The notes beneath the pieces were generated by a model, which was given only the letters and a program-made list of their open reading frames with translations, was not told the origin of the DNA and ran no database searches. DNA of 64,000 bases, taken from the NCBI GenBank assembly GCA_016191845.1, contig JACPVF010000015.1:279258-343257 (forward strand), in the 5' to 3' direction. Positions 8,370 through 17,017 of the stretch are shown in pieces (position 1 is the first letter of the stretch; each line of letters begins with the position of its first letter). This DNA comes from Chloroflexota bacterium. GTDB taxonomy: Bacteria; Chloroflexota; Anaerolineae; Anaerolineales; Villigracilaceae. The translations under genes and the position numbers were made by a program.

Positions 8370-8986
8370 TTTAAAACGGCGAGGATCTGTTCCTTCGTGA
8401 GTGGACCTTCGCGCAGGAGGACAGGTTCCGCACCAAGACAATCCACCAGCGTGGAGGGGACTCCGCCCGGGGTGAGGCCGCCATCCAGGATCAACGGGAT
8501 GCGTCCATTTAACTGGCGCATCACCTCCTCGGCGTCGACCGGGCTGGGCTGGCCCGAGAGGTTGGCCGAGGTTACGGCCATCGGTCCCGCAGCCCTGAGC
8601 AGGGCACGTGCCACGGGATGGTCGGGAATGCGCACAGCCACGGTCGCGGTGGCGGAAACGGCTTCGGGGAGAGTCGGCTGTTTGGGCACGACCAGGGTCA
8701 GAGGTCCAGGCCAGAAACGGGCGGCAAGAATCCGCACCATGGGCGGAATGTCCACAGCGACTTTATCCAGGTCGTCTACATCTGCGATCAAAATGGGAAT
8801 GGCCTTTTCGACGGGGCGGTCCTTGGCGGCGTAGATTGATTCCACGGCGGAACCGTCGAAGGCCAGCGCGCCCACGCCGTAGACCGTGTCGGTGGGGAAG
8901 GCTGCCAGCCCGCCCGCGCGCAGGATGCGCAGGGCTTGTTCGATGGCGTTGGGTTGTGCGGCAGGGATCAAACGCGTTTCGTTCAT
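8366..8986 (-). CDS. tsaC: Threonylcarbamoyl-AMP synthase (Sua5/YrdC/YwlC family)
   Basis: A 206-residue single-domain TsaC protein. It makes threonylcarbamoyl-AMP from threonine, bicarbonate and ATP, the first step of tRNA t6A synthesis. Diagnostic segments are FPTDTVYGVGALAF, the basic KDRPVEKAIPIL stretch and VTSANLSGQPSPVD. It lacks the extra C-terminal Sua5 domain of longer homologues. Its ATG overlaps the stop of the HD-GYP gene (ATGA), so it is the last gene of a long minus-strand series. It converges on tsaD, which performs the next step. Confidence 0.95.
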   Translation of the reverse strand: MNETRLIPAAQPNAIEQALRILRAGGLAAFPTDTVYGVGALAFDGSAVESIYAAKDRPVEKAIPILIADVDDLDKVAVDIPPMVRILAARFWPGPLTLVVPKQPTLPEAVSATATVAVRIPDHPVARALLRAAGPMAVTSANLSGQPSPVDAEEVMRQLNGRIPLILDGGLTPGGVPSTLVDCLGAEPVLLREGPLTKEQILAVLK

Positions 8987-10161
8987 TTGGCAAGTTCCTT
9001 GAGGAAGATATCCACCACGGTGGGATCGAAGTGCCTGCCCGCTTCACTGCGGATGTATTCGAGCGCCCTGGCCTTGGACCACGACTCCCGGTATGGACGG
9101 TCGGAAGTGAGCGCATCGTACACGTCCACCACGGCGAAGATGCGCGCCGCCAGCGGAATATCCTCGCCTTTCAGCCCGTCGGGGTAGCCCGTGCCGTCCC
9201 ATTTTTCGTGGTGGTGGTGAGGGATGTCGAGGGCACCCTCCAGATATTTGATGGGCGAGAGCAGTTCAAAGGCATAACCTGGATGGCGTTTCATCGACTC
9301 CCACTCCGCTTCGGTCAGCGGACCAGCCTTGTGCAGGATGTAATCGGGCACGCCCATTTTCCCGATGTCGTGCAGCAAGGCCCCGCGCCGCACATGGACC
9401 AATTGTTCCGCGCTGAAGCCCATCGCTTTGGCGATGTGCAGGGTGAGTTCGGTCACACGCAGGGTGTGGCCTTCCGTCTCTTTGTCGCGCAGATCGAGAG
9501 CGTGGGACCAGCCTTCAAGGGTGGTCTCGTATGAATCCCTCAATTCCTGGTTGCTGGCCTGCAAGTCGGCATTGAGGATCTCGATTCGAGTGACGGCACT
9601 TTCCAGACGGTCGGATGCCACCCAGGTGATGATGGTCACCACGAAGAGCGCGGTCATGCCGGTCACATCGTATGTGGCAAACTGGTCAGACTGGTACATT
9701 GCCGCCGTGTACATCAGGAGCGAGGCCAGGTAGATCCAGAAGGAGGCCCGTGGCTCGATCACAAAGCTGGCGATGGAGATAGGCAGAACGAACAGGACCA
9801 ATCCGTTGCTGGGGTTATCGGGGGAGTAAAAGAACGCGATGCCAGTGGATGCCAGCAAGACCGTGGCGATCCCAATGACCCTGGTCCCGCCTCTGCGATT
9901 ATAGAGCCATAAAAAGAAGATGGCGAGAAAGGACAGCAGGTCCGAGACGAGGTACCACGCAAACTCAGCCGATGGAGCAATGGCGAAATAATAAACGTTG
10001 TTGATGATGAGGGCGATGAGGGGGACGCACAGGAGGAATAGAAAGCCGGCCAGCAACTGTCCGCGCCGCAATTGGGCGGGATTTTCCGCTTGTACGGCGA
10101 AGAACCGGGCTGACCAATTTTTTAGTTTGGGGATAAGCCCTGGCTGGGCCTGAGGTTGCAT
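8983..10161 (-). CDS. Membrane-anchored HD-GYP domain phosphodiesterase (putative c-di-GMP)
   Basis: A 392-residue protein. The first 170 residues hold about five or six membrane segments. A short helical linker follows (about 172-205, ESAVTRIEILNADLQASNQ), and then an HD-GYP domain. Metal-binding and signature residues are intact: HDIGKMGVPD, the KRHPGYAFELL segment, HHHHEKWDGTGYPDGLKG, and DVYDALTSDRPYRES. HD-GYP proteins usually hydrolyse cyclic di-GMP; this one probably responds to a signal sensed in the membrane or envelope. No GGDEF protein is in the window. It has its own TATAAT upstream and AAGGGA as ribosome-binding site. Confidence 0.9.
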   Translation of the reverse strand: MQPQAQPGLIPKLKNWSARFFAVQAENPAQLRRGQLLAGFLFLLCVPLIALIINNVYYFAIAPSAEFAWYLVSDLLSFLAIFFLWLYNRRGGTRVIGIATVLLASTGIAFFYSPDNPSNGLVLFVLPISIASFVIEPRASFWIYLASLLMYTAAMYQSDQFATYDVTGMTALFVVTIITWVASDRLESAVTRIEILNADLQASNQELRDSYETTLEGWSHALDLRDKETEGHTLRVTELTLHIAKAMGFSAEQLVHVRRGALLHDIGKMGVPDYILHKAGPLTEAEWESMKRHPGYAFELLSPIKYLEGALDIPHHHHEKWDGTGYPDGLKGEDIPLAARIFAVVDVYDALTSDRPYRESWSKARALEYIRSEAGRHFDPTVVDIFLKELAK

Positions 10162-10181
10162 GGTGGGAATCCCTTCATGTC

Positions 10182-10187
10182 ATTATA
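10182..10187 (-). promoter_or_regulatory. -10 box for the HD-GYP-tsaC pair
   Basis: GGGTATAAT lies in the short gap after prmC, leaving a leader of roughly 14 bases with a Shine-Dalgarno sequence. This suggests the HD-GYP and tsaC genes can be transcribed separately from prmC. Confidence 0.55.
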
Positions 10188-10207
10188 CCCGCGGGAATCA
10201 CACATCG

Positions 10208-11071
10208 CTAAAAAGTGGAACGAGGGCCGTCGATGACCAGCAAGCGGTCACGGCCTGTCAGGTCCCGGTGTAATTGGATTTCGGCTTCGGAGAAACGGTC
10301 ATAGGCGAGCGAGAGCGCCTGGGACCCCTGGCCTGCCTCGATCTCGAGCATGATGCGCCCGCCCGGGGCCAGCCACTCGGGTGCGATATCCAGCAGGCGG
10401 CGGACAAGGTCCAGGCCGTCGGATCCACCGTCGAGGGCGAGGGTGGGTTCCGCCCCAAAAATGGGCAGCTCCTTGAGCGTTTCGGTGGGGATGTAGGGCA
10501 GGTTGGCGCAGATCAGGTCGAAGTGCAGGTCAGTGGGCAGGAACTCGTGATGCGGAGGGAGGAGGTCGCATTCGACGAAGTCCATACGCTCCGACACGTG
10601 GAATTTGCGCGCATTCCCGAGCGCCACTTCCAGGGCGGGCATGGAGATGTCGGTGGCGAGCACGTAGACGTCGGGAACGTGCATAGCCAGGGTCACGCCG
10701 ATGACACCCGAGCCCGTGCCCACGTCCGCCACGGTGCGGCGTTCGGGTGCGGCGTTCAGCCAGATAACGGCTTTTTCCACCAGCAGCTCCGTCTCTGGGC
10801 GGGGGATGAGCACGTCGGAAGTGACGGTGAAATCCAGCCCGTAGAATTCCCAGTGGCCGATGACGTACGGCAACGGCTCACCCGCCTCCAAACGAGAGAC
10901 AGCGGCCTCCATGGATTCAAGCTGCGGGGCGGAAAGGTCCAGTTCGGGGTGAGCCATCAGCCACGAGCGCGGACGTTGCAGCACATGCGCCAGCACCACC
11001 TGTGCATCCAGGGCAGGCGTGTCGCCTGGCAGGCGGGCGGCGATCTGCGGGATCAGGTTTCCAATGTTCAC
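10208..11071 (-). CDS. prmC: Release factor glutamine methyltransferase
   Basis: A 287-residue PrmC (HemK) enzyme that methylates the Gln of the GGQ motif in release factors using S-adenosylmethionine. The N-terminal helical domain, the FTVTSDVLIPRPETELLVE linker and the SAM-binding VADVGTGSGVIGV are all present. The catalytic motif, usually NPPY, reads NLPY here (N190-Y193, in ICANLPYIPTET). NLPY is the form used by the KsgA adenine methylases, so activity is probably retained. It overlaps the MalG-like permease gene by four bases. Its substrate gene prfA is four genes upstream on the same strand. Confidence 0.93.
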   Translation of the reverse strand: MNIGNLIPQIAARLPGDTPALDAQVVLAHVLQRPRSWLMAHPELDLSAPQLESMEAAVSRLEAGEPLPYVIGHWEFYGLDFTVTSDVLIPRPETELLVEKAVIWLNAAPERRTVADVGTGSGVIGVTLAMHVPDVYVLATDISMPALEVALGNARKFHVSERMDFVECDLLPPHHEFLPTDLHFDLICANLPYIPTETLKELPIFGAEPTLALDGGSDGLDLVRRLLDIAPEWLAPGGRIMLEIEAGQGSQALSLAYDRFSEAEIQLHRDLTGRDRLLVIDGPRSTF

Positions 11072-11922
11072 GAGGCGTCTCCAAACATCATGCGTTCAAG
11101 CAGGGTGCGTTGGAAGATGAGGAAGATGATCACCACGGGGATGGACATGATGATGGCCAGCGAGCCGAGATAGCTCCACGGTTGCGCGCCGCCCGAGTAT
11201 TGGGTCTGCACGATGGCGTAGATGGACATGGCCAGCGTGACGTTATCGGCCTTATCCACGAAGAGCCAGCCGAGCGTGAACTCGGAATAGGCCATCAGGA
11301 AGGCGATCAAGCCTGCGACTGCGATGGAAGGCAGGGCCAACGGCAGGGTGATACGCAGGAAAGTGGTCAGGTCGCCCGCCCCATCGAGGAAGGCGGCCTC
11401 TTCCATCTCCTTGGGCACGGCCTGGAAGGCGGCACGCATGTTCCAGATGCAGAAGGGCATGGCAAAGGCCGCATAGGTGATGACCAACGCCAGCAGGGAC
11501 GTGCGGATCTGCATCAAGCCGAGAATGATGTAGAGCGGTGTCATGAAGGCCACAGGCGGCAGGACGGCCGTCAATAGCAAGGCGAACAATCCCGTCTGCC
11601 TGCCTGGGAAGCGGAAACGCGCAAAGGCGTAGGCCAGGCTCACACCAAGCAGGATGGCGATCAGCGCCGCGCCGAGCGAGATCAACAGGCTGTTCTTGAG
11701 CAATACCGTGAAGTGGACCGACTGGTAGGGTTGGTCCAGCACCTTGAGGAAGGCGTCGAAGGACCAGAGCTTGGGCGTGAGGCGGAACTCGGTGGGGCGT
11801 CCCTTCAACGAGCCGTCGAAGGCCAGGCGGGCGATACCCCAGACGGGCAACAGCACAAAGAAGCCGATCAGCGCCAACGCCAGTTGGGTGGCCAATTGAC
11901 GAAGCCAGGAGATTCTACGCAT
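11068..11922 (-). CDS. Sugar ABC transporter permease, MalG type
   Basis: A 284-residue inner-membrane permease with six hydrophobic segments. The cytoplasmic EAA loop (EEAAFLDGAGDLTTFLRITL) contacts the ATPase subunit. The N-terminal FFVLLPVWGIARLAF and the loop place it in the MalG/CUT1 group of carbohydrate importers. Its partner is the MalF-like half of the fused upstream gene, which it overlaps by eight bases. No ATPase or substrate-binding protein gene is in the window, so the transporter must borrow them from elsewhere. Substrate unknown. Confidence 0.9.
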   Translation of the reverse strand: MRRISWLRQLATQLALALIGFFVLLPVWGIARLAFDGSLKGRPTEFRLTPKLWSFDAFLKVLDQPYQSVHFTVLLKNSLLISLGAALIAILLGVSLAYAFARFRFPGRQTGLFALLLTAVLPPVAFMTPLYIILGLMQIRTSLLALVITYAAFAMPFCIWNMRAAFQAVPKEMEEAAFLDGAGDLTTFLRITLPLALPSIAVAGLIAFLMAYSEFTLGWLFVDKADNVTLAMSIYAIVQTQYSGGAQPWSYLGSLAIIMSIPVVIIFLIFQRTLLERMMFGDAS

Positions 11923-14062
11923 AGGTCACTCCCTCCCCTGCTTTGCTCCAACGGTTGAAGAGCGAAACGAAGACCATCAGGATGATGACGGCGATGATGT
12001 TGATGACCGCCGAGACGGCGAACTGTCCGCCGTTGGGGCCGAATCCGCTGTTGGGGTTGAAGACGTTATACGATAGCGTGGCCAGGGTCGCGTCCTGGAA
12101 GTAGAAGGTTTGGAACAGGTAGAACTGATTGAAGGCGAAGATGCCGCGCACGATCAGGGCAGGGACCAGCAAAGGCTGGAGCAACGGCCAAATCACCGAA
12201 CGGAAGGTCTGCCACGGGGTGGCCCCATCGATGGCTGCGGCGTCCAGCACGTCCTGCGGGATGGTCTTGAGTCCCGTGGACGCCGCCAGCATCATGAACG
12301 GGAATCCGTACCACAGGGCGGGAATCAGGAAGACGATCAGCCACAGACTGGTGCCATGATTCACGGCCTGGTCGACCACCGCAAAGAAGGAGGTCGGCCC
12401 ATATTTTTGAGCGGCCAGGGCCAGCCAGCCCCAATCGGTCATGAAGATGTTCAACCACATCTGCGCGCCAATCAACTCGGGGATGGCCCACGGCAGGATG
12501 AAGAGCGCCTGCCAGAATTTAGAGAGCCGCACGCCGCGCTGCCAGAGCAGGAGCGCCACGCCCAAGCCCAATCCGCATTGCAACAGGACGGACAGCACCA
12601 TCCACATTGCGTTGAAAAACAGGATGCTCCAACCGTTGGGACCGGAGGTGATGTATCTGAAGACGGGCGCGTAGGCGTTCCAGCCGATGAAGTTAACCTG
12701 GTTGGCGCGCACGCCGACCTCGAACGGCTGGGCGGGGAGTTGCCCCGTCAGCCCGCCCGAGATGGCGCGCCATAACCCACCGTGGAATCCATCGCGGATG
12801 GAGGTGGCGTTGAAGTCAGTCAGCGAGATGCCGATCTGGAAGAGAAGCGGGATGAGCGTCAGCAGGGCAAAGGCGATCAATCCGGGCACCAGCCAGGGCA
12901 GGGCGCGGCGTGTGTCTGTTTTTGCGTAGACCTTTGCGGACTTGCGCGCCCGCCACCCATCCACGACGGGCTGCCAGAGGGTCAGCAGGCCCTCGCCCGC
13001 CGAGAGAGCCAGCGGCGCGGTGACGATCAGGATGTATTGCGGCCACTTGGTGCGCCAGACCAGCAGCACCACCAGTTCGAGCAGCAGCCAGACGCCGAAG
13101 ACACTTTCCTTCTTCGACATTCGGCTGAAACCCACCACCGCCAGGAAGGCGATGAGCGTATCGGCCAGAAAGAGGAAAGCGTGGTTCTGGTCCCACGGCA
13201 CGGACATGCTCAACCAGGCCAACTGCTGCCAGACGGGGTAACCCGCGCTATCCACGTTGGGGTTGGTGGTGGTATAGCGGACGGCGTCCAGCGTCTCTTG
13301 CAAGCGTGCGATGGGATTGGGCCACAGGTAAGGATTGGCGGCAAAGAAAACAGCAATGGATAGCAGGCCCCAGGTCAGGACCTTGCCCAACAGGCGGATA
13401 CGCTGTTTGGGATCCGCTAGCGCGCTGCGTTGGGTGTAGAGCCAGTCGAGCAGGATGGCGAACCCGACCGTGCCGTGCAGGAACTTGGTATCGGCGGCCA
13501 GCCCGAGCAGGATCGCAGAGGCGACCATCCATCCGTTGGATGGTTTCCGTTTGTATTGGATATAGGCCAGAACCGTCCCCAAGCTGAGCAGGGAGGCCAG
13601 CCCGTCGAGCATGACCTGACTGGTGTATTTGATCGTGAAGCTGTGGATGGCCAGCATGAACCCGCCCAGCGGGTTGACCAGCGCCAGCAGGAAGGCCGTC
13701 AGCGTGCCGAAGAGGGCCGCCTCGGTTCGAGCGGCGTGGAGCTGGTCTTCGGGCAGGGAGGAGGCAGGCTGGGCCGTGATGGGCACGTCCGCGATGAGGG
13801 GTTGTTCGGGCAGGGGCAGCAGCGCGATGGCGTAGGCGATCTTGGCCAGCGGCGGATGCTCGGGACGGTAGTTCGTGTCAAGGAAGCCGCGCCAGTCGGA
13901 GGTCTTGATCAGGTGCGCGAATTGCTGACCCGCGCGCAGGTAATCGTCCTCGTCGTAGTCGATGGACAGGAGCGAGGCGGCACGGGCGCGCAGGCTCCAG
14001 GCCAGCAGGGTCACTGCAGCTACCAGTAAGAGTCGAAGCAGGAGGTTAAGCCTTGGGTTCAT
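11915..14062 (-). CDS. Fusion: GT-C glycosyltransferase-like domain plus MalF-type ABC permease
   Basis: A 715-residue, continuously open protein of two parts. Residues 1 to about 385 look like the membrane half of a GT39/PMT-type glycosyltransferase. There is an acidic SIDYDEDDYLRAG motif in the first extracytoplasmic loop, then YRPEHPPLAKIAYA, the family's HPPL segment, and about ten membrane segments. After a basic linker (about 385-397) comes a full MalF-like permease of about 315 residues starting LPWLVPGLIAFALLTLIPLL. Its EAA loop is LDAAAIDGATPWQTFRSVIW. The separately encoded MalG partner follows at once. The usual soluble C-terminal domain of GT39 enzymes is not seen. Whether the first half transfers sugars or only binds a lipid-linked sugar is unknown. 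Confidence 0.85.
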   Translation of the reverse strand: MNPRLNLLLRLLLVAAVTLLAWSLRARAASLLSIDYDEDDYLRAGQQFAHLIKTSDWRGFLDTNYRPEHPPLAKIAYAIALLPLPEQPLIADVPITAQPASSLPEDQLHAARTEAALFGTLTAFLLALVNPLGGFMLAIHSFTIKYTSQVMLDGLASLLSLGTVLAYIQYKRKPSNGWMVASAILLGLAADTKFLHGTVGFAILLDWLYTQRSALADPKQRIRLLGKVLTWGLLSIAVFFAANPYLWPNPIARLQETLDAVRYTTTNPNVDSAGYPVWQQLAWLSMSVPWDQNHAFLFLADTLIAFLAVVGFSRMSKKESVFGVWLLLELVVLLVWRTKWPQYILIVTAPLALSAGEGLLTLWQPVVDGWRARKSAKVYAKTDTRRALPWLVPGLIAFALLTLIPLLFQIGISLTDFNATSIRDGFHGGLWRAISGGLTGQLPAQPFEVGVRANQVNFIGWNAYAPVFRYITSGPNGWSILFFNAMWMVLSVLLQCGLGLGVALLLWQRGVRLSKFWQALFILPWAIPELIGAQMWLNIFMTDWGWLALAAQKYGPTSFFAVVDQAVNHGTSLWLIVFLIPALWYGFPFMMLAASTGLKTIPQDVLDAAAIDGATPWQTFRSVIWPLLQPLLVPALIVRGIFAFNQFYLFQTFYFQDATLATLSYNVFNPNSGFGPNGGQFAVSAVINIIAVIILMVFVSLFNRWSKAGEGVTYA

Positions 14063-15003
14063 TTTGTCCCTTTCTGAAGGGCCAACAAAGACAGGTATTC
14101 AAAGACAACATTGGACGCAAGCACGGAGGTGATGTCGCCGTGATCATAAGGCGGAGAGACTTCCACCAGGTCGAAGCCGACCAGGTTCAGGCCGTGTAAT
14201 CCGCGCACGAGTTGCAGGAGCTGATAACTGGTCAGGCCGCCGACCTCGGGTGTGCCCGTGCCGGGCGCGAAGGCGGGATCGGCCGAGTCGATGTCGACGG
14301 TGACGTAGGTCGGACCCGTCATGCGCACGTGGATCTCCTCCAGGATGGCGGGGATGCCCTTCTCCATCACCTCATGGATGGTGATGGTGCGCGCCCCCAG
14401 CGCGGCAGCTTCGGCGTAATCGTTCGCACCGCTGACGGGTCCGCGAATGCCAACTTGCACATACTCGCCTTTGCGGATCAGTCCCTCCTGCAGTGCGTAG
14501 CGGAAGGGCGTGCCGTGGCTGTATGGCACGGCTGGAAACTCGGCCTCCCAGGTGTCGAGATGCGCGTCCACGTGGACGAGGGAGAGTGGTCCGTGTTTTT
14601 TTGCGTGGGCGCGCAAGAGCGGTAGCGCGATGGAGTGATCGCCGCCCAGGGTGATGAGAGTCGTCCCCGTTTCGATGAACCCGCTGGCGGTTTCAGCGAT
14701 GGCCTGCATGGTATGCTCGATGGAGGTCGGCACCACCGAGACGTCGCCATAGTCCACCACGTTGAGTCTTTCGAGCGGCGTGACATTCAACGTGGAGTTG
14801 TGTCCCCACAGCAGCAGCGACATCTCGCGGATCTTGCGCGGACCGAAGCGCGTGCCGCTGCGATGCGAGGTGGCGCTATCGTACGGCACACCCAGGATGG
14901 CGGCGTCCACGTTTTGCAGGTCGCGCGTCACGGGCAGGCGCATAAAGGAGGGGATGCCCATGAAGGGTTGCAGGTCGGCTCCAAAGGCAGGGTTTGGGTT
15001 CAT
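14059..15003 (-). CDS. speB: Agmatinase/arginase family ureohydrolase
   Basis: A 314-residue manganese enzyme of the ureohydrolase family. The metal-binding motifs are complete: LGGDHSIALP, VHVDAHLDTW, and VDIDSADPAFAPGTGTPEVGG. The EVGGLT context favours agmatinase, which makes putrescine and urea from agmatine, over arginase, but guanidinobutyrase-type activities cannot be excluded. The gene overlaps the glycosyltransferase/permease gene by four bases. An aminopropyltransferase-like membrane protein elsewhere in the window may belong to the same polyamine theme, but they are not linked. Confidence 0.87.
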   Translation of the reverse strand: MNPNPAFGADLQPFMGIPSFMRLPVTRDLQNVDAAILGVPYDSATSHRSGTRFGPRKIREMSLLLWGHNSTLNVTPLERLNVVDYGDVSVVPTSIEHTMQAIAETASGFIETGTTLITLGGDHSIALPLLRAHAKKHGPLSLVHVDAHLDTWEAEFPAVPYSHGTPFRYALQEGLIRKGEYVQVGIRGPVSGANDYAEAAALGARTITIHEVMEKGIPAILEEIHVRMTGPTYVTVDIDSADPAFAPGTGTPEVGGLTSYQLLQLVRGLHGLNLVGFDLVEVSPPYDHGDITSVLASNVVFEYLSLLALQKGTK

Positions 15004-15019
15004 GGGTCTCCTAAAAAAA

Positions 15020-15088
15020 TCACCACAGAGGGCACTGAGCGCACGGACTTTTTAAAGGTCTCGGTGAACTCCGTGATCACTGTGGTGA
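15020..15088. repeat. 69-bp imperfect inverted repeat between prfA and the agmatinase gene
   Basis: The ends TCACCACAG and CTGTGGTGA are perfect inverted copies. The inner parts (GGCACTGAGCGCACGGA and CTCGGTGAACTCCGTGATCA) are diverged copies of the same CAC-GAG style sequence. The layout resembles a small non-autonomous palindromic element inserted in the operon. It has no coding capacity. It recalls the repeats around the GxxExxY gene further right. Confidence 0.65.
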
Positions 15089-15113
15089 AACAGGCACGGG
15101 GACTGCGGAGGTT

Positions 15114-16193
15114 TTATTCTTCGTCGTCATCGCCGCCCGTGGCCGCCAATCGGTCGGCCTCGTCGCGGGTGGAGAGTTCCTCGATGAATTGCTCGATGTC
15201 TCCATCCATGACAGCGGGCAGGTTATAGACGGAGAGTCCGATGCGGTGGTCGGTGACGCGGTTCTGTGGATAATTATACGTGCGAATCTTCTCGGAGCGT
15301 TCGCCCGATCCCACCTGCGAGCGGCGGTCGGCTTCCAGCTCCGCGCGGCGCTTGGCCTCCTCGATCTCGTACAGGCGCGCGCGCAGGATGCTCAGGGCAC
15401 GCAGTTTGTTCTGCAATTGCGAGCGCTCGTCCTGGCAGGTGACGATCATGCCCGTCGGCTTGTGATACAGGCGCACGGCGGTGGAGTTCTTCTGCACGTT
15501 CTGGCCGCCTGCGCCCGAGGAGCGGTAGACCTCGATCTCGATGTCCGAATCGGGGATGTCCACTTCCACGTCGTCCACTTCGGCCAGCACGGCCACGGTG
15601 GCAGTGGAAGTGTGGATGCGTCCCTGCGCCTCGGTGGTGGGCACGCGCTGCACGCGATGCACGCCCGATTCGTATTTCAACTGCGAGTACGCGCCCTTGC
15701 CCTTGACCTCGAAGATGACTTCCTTGTATCCGCCCACGCCGATGGCGTTCTCGGACATGATCTCGGTCTTCCAGCGTTTGTCTTCGGCAAAGCGTGTATA
15801 CATGCGGAACAGGTCCGCGGCGAAGATGGCCGCCTCGTCACCGCCCGCCCCCGCGCGGATTTCCACGATGACGTTTTTGTCGTCGCGCGGATCCTTGGGA
15901 ACGAGCAGGGTCTTGATCTCTTTTTCGAGGACTTCGATCTTGGGAGTAAGGTCATCCACGTCAGCTTTGGCCAGCGCCAGCAGTTCCGCATCGTTCTCGG
16001 ACTGGAGGATGGCCTGCGCCTCCTCCAGGCTTTTCACCGCCTGACGGTATTCCCGCGCCTTGGCGATGAGCGGCTCCAACTCCACGCGCTCCTTGTTGAT
16101 CTCGGCCGCGCGCTGATAATTCGAACCGACCTCGAGCAGTTCGCTGCCGAGTTGTTCGTAGCGTTCTTCGATACCTTGCAATTTGTCGAGCAT
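15114..16193 (-). CDS. prfA: Peptide chain release factor 1
   Basis: A 359-residue class-I release factor that recognises UAA/UAG and triggers peptide release. The GGQ motif is in [18 protein letters not shown], and [20 protein letters not shown] contains the region next to the PxT anticodon-like motif. The C-terminal acidic tail (GGDDDEE) is unremarkable. The length is standard. It has its own -10 box upstream and is the first gene of the prfA to prmC series, where its modifying enzyme PrmC is encoded. Confidence 0.97.
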   Translation of the reverse strand: MLDKLQGIEERYEQLGSELLEVGSNYQRAAEINKERVELEPLIAKAREYRQAVKSLEEAQAILQSENDAELLALAKADVDDLTPKIEVLEKEIKTLLVPKDPRDDKNVIVEIRAGAGGDEAAIFAADLFRMYTRFAEDKRWKTEIMSENAIGVGGYKEVIFEVKGKGAYSQLKYESGVHRVQRVPTTEAQGRIHTSTATVAVLAEVDDVEVDIPDSDIEIEVYRSSGAGGQNVQKNSTAVRLYHKPTGMIVTCQDERSQLQNKLRALSILRARLYEIEEAKRRAELEADRRSQVGSGERSEKIRTYNYPQNRVTDHRIGLSVYNLPAVMDGDIEQFIEELSTRDEADRLAATGGDDDEE

Positions 16194-16235
16194 ACAAAAC
16201 CTTTTTGCAGCATCATGCGCCGCGTGAAATGACAG

Positions 16236-16261
16236 AATAAAGCGCGGCCTCTTTGCCGCGC
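16236..16261 (-). terminator. Terminator after the crcB-DUF190 genes
   Basis: GCGCGGC and GCCGCGC form a perfect seven-base stem around a six-base loop. On the minus strand CTTTATTCTG follows, a modest T-rich tail. The hairpin would also sit at the very 5' end of the prfA transcript. Confidence 0.6.
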
Positions 16262-16267
16262 GGACAG

Positions 16268-16273
16268 ATTATA
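16268..16273 (-). promoter_or_regulatory. -10 box (GGTATAAT) for prfA
   Basis: A perfect TATAAT lies 75 bases upstream of the prfA start. Transcription from it would begin at the hairpin above, leaving a structured leader of about 70 bases. No clear -35 element is seen. Confidence 0.5.
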
Positions 16274-16281
16274 CCAGAGGG

Positions 16282-16629
16282 CTAACGAGCGACTTGGCCG
16301 CCGCGATAGATGCGCACTTGCACCTTCTCGGTGGTCGCCAGCATGCCGCGTTGGATATGGCTCTCGGCGAAGGCCAGAAAGGCCTCGATCTTCTCCGCGC
16401 TGTCGACGATCTCGACCACGATGGGCAGATCCTCGGACAGGCGCTCGATCTTGAAGGTGTGAATGATCTTCGAGTGTGCACCGAAGCCCATCATCCCGCG
16501 CAGGACGGTGGCGCCCGCCATCCCGCGCTGTTTGGCCTGGACCACCAGCCACTCGTACAGCGGCTTGCCATCCAGCTTATCGCTTTCGCCGATGAAGATG
16601 CGCAGCAGCACGGATTCTTCAGGGAGCAT
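16282..16629 (-). CDS. DUF190 (PII-like) protein
   Basis: A 115-residue DUF190 protein, a ferredoxin-like fold related to PII signal proteins. The start is the ATG preceded by GGAGGT at a spacing of five; a longer reading frame reaches 18 bases further into crcB but lacks such a site. Typical family segments are LRIFIGESDKLDGKPLYEWLV and GATVLRGMMGFGAHSKIHT-like text. DUF190 genes are often beside the fluoride channel gene crcB, as here with a two-base gap. Its role there is presumed regulatory but not established. Confidence 0.9.
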   Translation of the reverse strand: MLPEESVLLRIFIGESDKLDGKPLYEWLVVQAKQRGMAGATVLRGMMGFGAHSKIIHTFKIERLSEDLPIVVEIVDSAEKIEAFLAFAESHIQRGMLATTEKVQVRIYRGGQVAR

Positions 16630-16631
16630 GG

Positions 16632-17015
16632 CTACCTCCAGATCCAATAGGCCAAGGTCCGCCCAAGCCAGACCGCGCCCAATCCGAGCACGATCTGGAG
16701 GGTCAAGTTGGTCAGGGCAGAGAAGACCTCATTGTCGCGGAACAGATTGAAGGTCTCGTTGCTGAAGGTGGAGAAGGTGGTGAATCCACCCAGCACGCCG
16801 ACGAAGACCAGCGCGCGTGTCTCGGGTGTGAACACACCGCGCACGTCCGCCAGTTGTGAGAGGAATCCGATCACGAGACATCCCAACAGGTTGACGGCCA
16901 GCGTCCCGAACGGAAATCCCGCGCTGGCAGTGACCTGCTGAACCCATCCGCTGACCCAATACCGCAGGACCGATCCGACGAACCCGCCGACCCCCACCAG
17001 GAGTGCCTTGTTCAC
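16632..17015 (-). CDS. crcB: Fluoride ion channel CrcB/Fluc
   Basis: A 127-residue, four-segment membrane protein of the Fluc family, which exports fluoride as a dual-topology dimer. Family marks are GGFVGSVLRYWVS near the start, FGTLAVNLLGCLVIGF, and GGFTTFSTFSNE, which includes pore-lining Phe and Ser/Thr residues. It begins with GTG three codons after the stop of a 36-residue membrane peptide and has no clear Shine-Dalgarno site, so it is likely translated by coupling. No fluoride riboswitch could be recognised in the short upstream DNA. Confidence 0.93.
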   Translation of the reverse strand: MNKALLVGVGGFVGSVLRYWVSGWVQQVTASAGFPFGTLAVNLLGCLVIGFLSQLADVRGVFTPETRALVFVGVLGGFTTFSTFSNETFNLFRDNEVFSALTNLTLQIVLGLGAVWLGRTLAYWIWR

Positions 17016-17017
17016 CG

